Origin: Malachius bipustulatus
Lineage: Eukaryota > Arthropoda > Insecta > Coleoptera > Melyridae
Reading direction: 5' to 3'
Assembly (NCBI GenBank): GCA_910589415.1
Contig: OU342637.1
Location: 23,969,162 to 24,033,161 of the forward strand
Length of the DNA stretch: 64,000 bases
Below, piece after piece: positions 60,170-64,000 of this stretch; position 1 is the stretch's first letter; each line of letters starts with the position of its first letter. A program made the translations under genes and the position numbers. The notes under the pieces were generated by a model that saw only the letters and a list, made by a program, of their open reading frames with translations, made no database searches and had not been told where the DNA came from.

Positions 60170-62264
60170 ATCAGCCTAAGAAAGCATTCTATAACAGATG
60201 TTGTAGAAGTTCCGGAAACACTTCAAAATTCAGAGCGAGCATGTCGTCAAAATAAATAGACCTCTTGGTAAGATGATGAGGTTCAGGTTCATAAAGAAGA
60301 TTCTGATTCATTCTTCTACTGGAGGCGTTCACTGAAGAAGTGTTTCCCCAAAGTTAATGGTCATATCTCCTCTGAACAGAGACAACGTCGACAGGTGACG
60401 GGGAAATGACTTCTTTTTGGAAGACTGAAGCAACTAAGTATTGGAGCCTGGAACCTAATTATATCAATAATCTATTTCCTCTATTTCTTCAAATTAATTG
60501 CGTTCCTACCTGTCCAGAAATCCAGTACAGCTAAATGCCTTGGCAAGCCTTCTTATCGATTCGTTCAATTCTAGAATAGAACTGGGAAGCTGTACCTGTC
60601 CACTTTGCATATTATTGCATTTTGTAAATGTGCAACATTTTCTAAATGTAACACAGTTTTTAATTTTGAACGAAATTCCCAAGAAAGTGGAAAAAGAATC
60701 CTCGTCTCATGAAAAATAACTGCGCATTAGATTATAGTAACTGGAACTATTATTTCAATAGCGTGTTTGTTAAATGATATCAATTTTAGATAACTTGGCG
60801 CTATTAACTCGTGAGCTGACTATGAGATTCCATCTGTAGAGGGGCTGACTTGCTTTCGATTATTTGGCGCAAACTTAAACACTGCAGTTTCAAAGTCTTA
60901 AAATACCTGCACGATCTTCCAATAACTACCTATATATAGGAACCAAAAGAACGAATAGTGCAGGTAGTGCTTAGAATAGCGAGATCCTTTTACACTTTAC
61001 CTGTTATCTTGGTCGCATTCTTGATCTAAAGTTGTTATCGTTGTAATGATATTTTGATAATACTTGAATCGATTTCATATCTGGGGCTTTGGGGTTCTAA
61101 GAAGTAAAATACGAGTATGTGGAATTAATTCTAATTCACTCCAAGTTTTCAATTGACATGGTTTGGACTATGTTATTCCAATATAGCTACCAAGTTATAT
61201 AAGACCGCCCAGTATTATTATTATTAAGTTATTTGAAAAGTTCTTATATACAATGTATCGTAAATTTAGGAAAAGAAAACAAAATGATTTACAACAATGA
61301 ATGAACAGATTTACCATTAGAATGAGGGACTTAGTCCGGGCTATTCCGGCGTGCTCTCTAAAGATGACAAGATAGATCAGATAGGCTTCCCATTGATGCG
61401 AAAATGGAATTTGCGCAGACCGTTATACAGCGTAAGCCTCGGTCGCACTTTTATGGTCCCAGTCGCCATTATCTTGTCGTTTTTAGAAGCTATTTAACCA
61501 TCTCGCCTCTTTCCGACCACCTTTAATCTGGCTTTTAACGCTCTACATAAAAAATATATACCGCGCAAAATCCCACAAGACGGCTACACATAACTTTTAA
61601 TCACGAAAAAATCTGCTATTTTGCAAGGCTCTAACTTGAAGCTTTGCATAATTGGAATGACAATCTTTCCGGTTTAGGTCTTCAGAATCACTTGTTACGA
61701 TGCGCCATTGCCTCACATGAAAAAAGCATTTCCTTCTCATTTGCTTTCATTGAAATTGATGAAAGATATCAACCATTTTAACCCTTTCAGCTGTCAGGGT
61801 TTTTCCATTTTGACGAATTTGTTGTATGCAAGTAAATTTATATTTTCAGTATATTGCGTTATTACTGGAATGATGAGTAAAAGCCTTGAGGGATACCAGA
61901 TACAGGAAGATACGTCATTATAAATTAAAATCAGAGAACTGTTTTAGTGTACGTTTGAAATATGAGGACGATTTCAACTAGAGAGATCAAATTTAATGAA
62001 CAGGAAAAGGAGTAACGTCTATTTTGTTTGAAATATAGTAGCCTACATTTAGCGTTCTTTCCGTCAGCCAGATTTAGTATTAGAGATTTTAATGACACGA
62101 AAAACCTAAACGTCTTCTTTGTAATATCTTAATTGAACCCAAACATGCTTCACTTGTTTGTCGGAGGTATATTTCCAGTTTCAAAATCACTTGATTATAC
62201 TCTTTTTAGTTAGGTAGATGAACAAGAGTCATGGACTAGTGGGCAACTAAGAATAGATGCTTTC
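60170..62264. other. No supported gene
   Basis: AT-rich; short frames only. A piece near 60200 (VEVPETLQNSERACRQNK) faintly recalls the linker of copia-type polyproteins but is too short to call. Confidence 0.35.
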
Positions 62265-63125
62265 TACAGCGTGTTCAGTTAAGGGTACGGAGCGGCCATA
62301 TCTCGGTAACTATTGGTTCTAGAGTCTCAAATTAAAAATTTTCCAGACATAAGTGACCATGAGAAATTCAAGGAAAATATTTTCAAGATGGCCGCACTTC
62401 CGGAAATACCGGAAGTTGACACCTAGTTCATTATTTTAACGGGAACACCCTGTAAAGTATTATATTTTTTAAATGTCTGAAGAAATCGAATACAGGTGGT
62501 TTTCACCATTGGAATTTAGGTTGAATGGTTTATGAGTTATAAACAAGTGAAAATCGAAAATTTTCAACTTCAAAGCAGTGTAGAACTAGAACGGCTCAAG
62601 ATATCTAAAAACTGTTTACATGTCCCTATCCTAACTTTTCACATTGTATCCTACTATGTGGTTTAAATTCTAATACAGAGGGTGATGAAAAATCGGATAA
62701 TTTTCATCACCCTGTATTAAAATTTACTCTACATAGTGGGATAAATCATGAAAAGTTAGGATAGGGACATGTAAACCGTTTTTAGATATCTTGAGCCGTT
62801 CTAGTTCTACACTGCTTTGAAGTTGAAAATTTTCGATTTTCACTTGTTTATAACTCATAAACCGCTCAATCTAAATTCCAATGGTGAAAACCGCCTGTAT
62901 TCGATTTCTTCAGACATTTAAAAAATATAATTTTTTACAGGGTGTTTCCGTTAAAATAACGAACTAGGTGTCAACTTCAGGTATTTCCGGAAGTGCGACC
63001 ATCTTGAAAATATTTTCCTCGAATTTCTCATGGTCACTTATCACTGGAAAATTTTTAATTTGAGGCTCTAGGACCAATAGTTACCGAGATATGGCCGCTC
63101 CGTACCCTTAGCTGAACACGCTGTA
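62265..63125. repeat. 861-bp near-perfect palindrome
   Basis: TACAGCGTGTTCAG at 62265 is mirrored by CTGAACACGCTGTA ending at 63125, with arms of about 430 bp that match closely down to the centre at about 62697 (GGTGATGAAAA ... TTTTCATCACC). TA at each extreme could be a TA duplication or part of the repeat. Each arm holds a TACAGGGTG-type motif (62447, 62936). The inner 180 bp are homologous to arm sequence of the 4841-6798 palindrome (near 5090-5250). No coding capacity. Confidence 0.85.
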
Positions 63126-64000
63126 TATCTCTGTACGAATTGTCGCAGAGGTTTTGAGTAATAAATTGTTAGGAAAGTGACCCTGAAAAGTCACTGGCAA
63201 ATTTTCTTGTGCTTCTCAAACTACCGCTAGGGGGCGTAATATTCATGCCAGAATAGAAAATTGGTATTTCTGCATTTTTCTGCTTTAGGATGTATTTAAA
63301 ATACAAGTAAGTAGTTATAATCTTCAAACAATTTGGAATCGTTTTTATTTGGCTAGCATGACTATTATGATCCCTAGCGGTAATTTTAGAAACTCATAGA
63401 ATTTTTACTGCGATTTCTAAAGATCATTTTCCAAATGAACTTTTACCGTTCTTAGAGAGTTTTACTTCTCGGCCTGCATAGAAAGTTTAAGAAAGATGTG
63501 TTTCCTCTAAAATATAGTAACGCCGCTCGATTACCAGCAATGACGTTAGTAATAACTTATAGTAAAACATCGTATAGTGGCTGTATTGTATATATCTTGC
63601 AGTTACAAAAATTTAAAATTGTATTGTGTCAATCAATTTTCCAAATACTTCAATGTAAAAGGAAAAAAAGAACTGCATAATTTTCAACAAAAAACATCTT
63701 CAGTTCTTAGAGGTCCTGAGATACCAGAACACAAGTTATAAAAAATTCAGCTATTCAGCTCGACTCGTTGTACACAGGAATCTAGGACGTATTCATTATT
63801 GAAAGAATGGTGTCGTTTAAAAGATTTAAAACTTCTTCCTACAGTTAAAATTGTCATCTGAAATGGTCTCGCAAGAGTCGAAACGTTAGGGATTGTTCTG
63901 AAAAAACGTCATTTCTGAGTGCTTTTATATATTCATCTTCTTAATACCTCCATCATACTGATTCGCTGTGTCTTCGAAGAGTATAAGTGATTTTAGAGAA
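63126..64000. other. No supported gene
   Basis: Nothing beyond short random frames is visible up to the window end. Confidence 0.4.

Noticed and set aside
60200..60420. Possible copia polyprotein linker
   Set aside because: Only a short faint resemblance; no integrase or RT nearby.

Overview
The window looks like insect nuclear DNA. It is AT-rich, gene-poor and full of degraded transposable elements of types common in insects: BEL/Pao, LINEs, mariner/Tc1, piggyBac-type MITEs, Penelope and a Crypton-like relic. The only credible host genes are two small intron-containing genes for secreted cysteine-rich peptides. The order of insect cannot be fixed from the sequence; a beetle is plausible but unproven.

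Layout. 1-14 kb: no recognisable gene, but a nested giant palindrome (4841-6798), a piggyBac-type MITE with TTAA duplications (8061-8826) and another inverted-repeat element (9390-9818). 14.0-14.6 kb: wreck of a mariner transposase on the minus strand. 14706-20680: a complete, very young BEL/Pao insertion (530-bp LTRs, 5-bp CCCGA duplication, tRNA-Tyr-type primer site). Its single ORF has lost most of RNase H and integrase by an in-frame deletion. 20.7-25.8 kb: mostly unassigned. 25.8-29.4 kb: a nest, in which a Penelope-like RT fragment is interrupted by a 3.4-kb insert with TGT...ACA ends, itself carrying a 5'-truncated LINE copy inside a small repeat array of splice-acceptor-like motifs.

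33.4-38.8 kb: a LINE RNase H fragment, a broken mariner-type transposase, a three-copy 531-bp tandem array and another RT/RNase H relic. 40.3-42.9 kb: a longer copy of the LINE seen at 27 kb. 46.3-50.3 kb: dispersed repeats, a Crypton-like remnant with inverted repeats, and the first secreted-peptide gene (49379-49768). 51.5-53.2 kb: a Tc1-type element with terminal repeats and TA duplication. 55000-56687: the second secreted-peptide gene. 57.4-60.1 kb: two LINE fragments and a GC-rich LTR-like block. 62265-63125: a second large palindrome sharing a module with the first.

The biologically most interesting item is the pair of tandem paralogues. Their products resemble Kunitz/BPTI domains in the second half (W/Y-rich strand, C-x8-C-x12-C) but have altered first and last cysteine spacings and lack the cysteine of the usual inhibitory loop. 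They share intron position and phase and a TATA-box context. The transposon genes do not form a pathway; their interest is in nesting, age and internal deletions.
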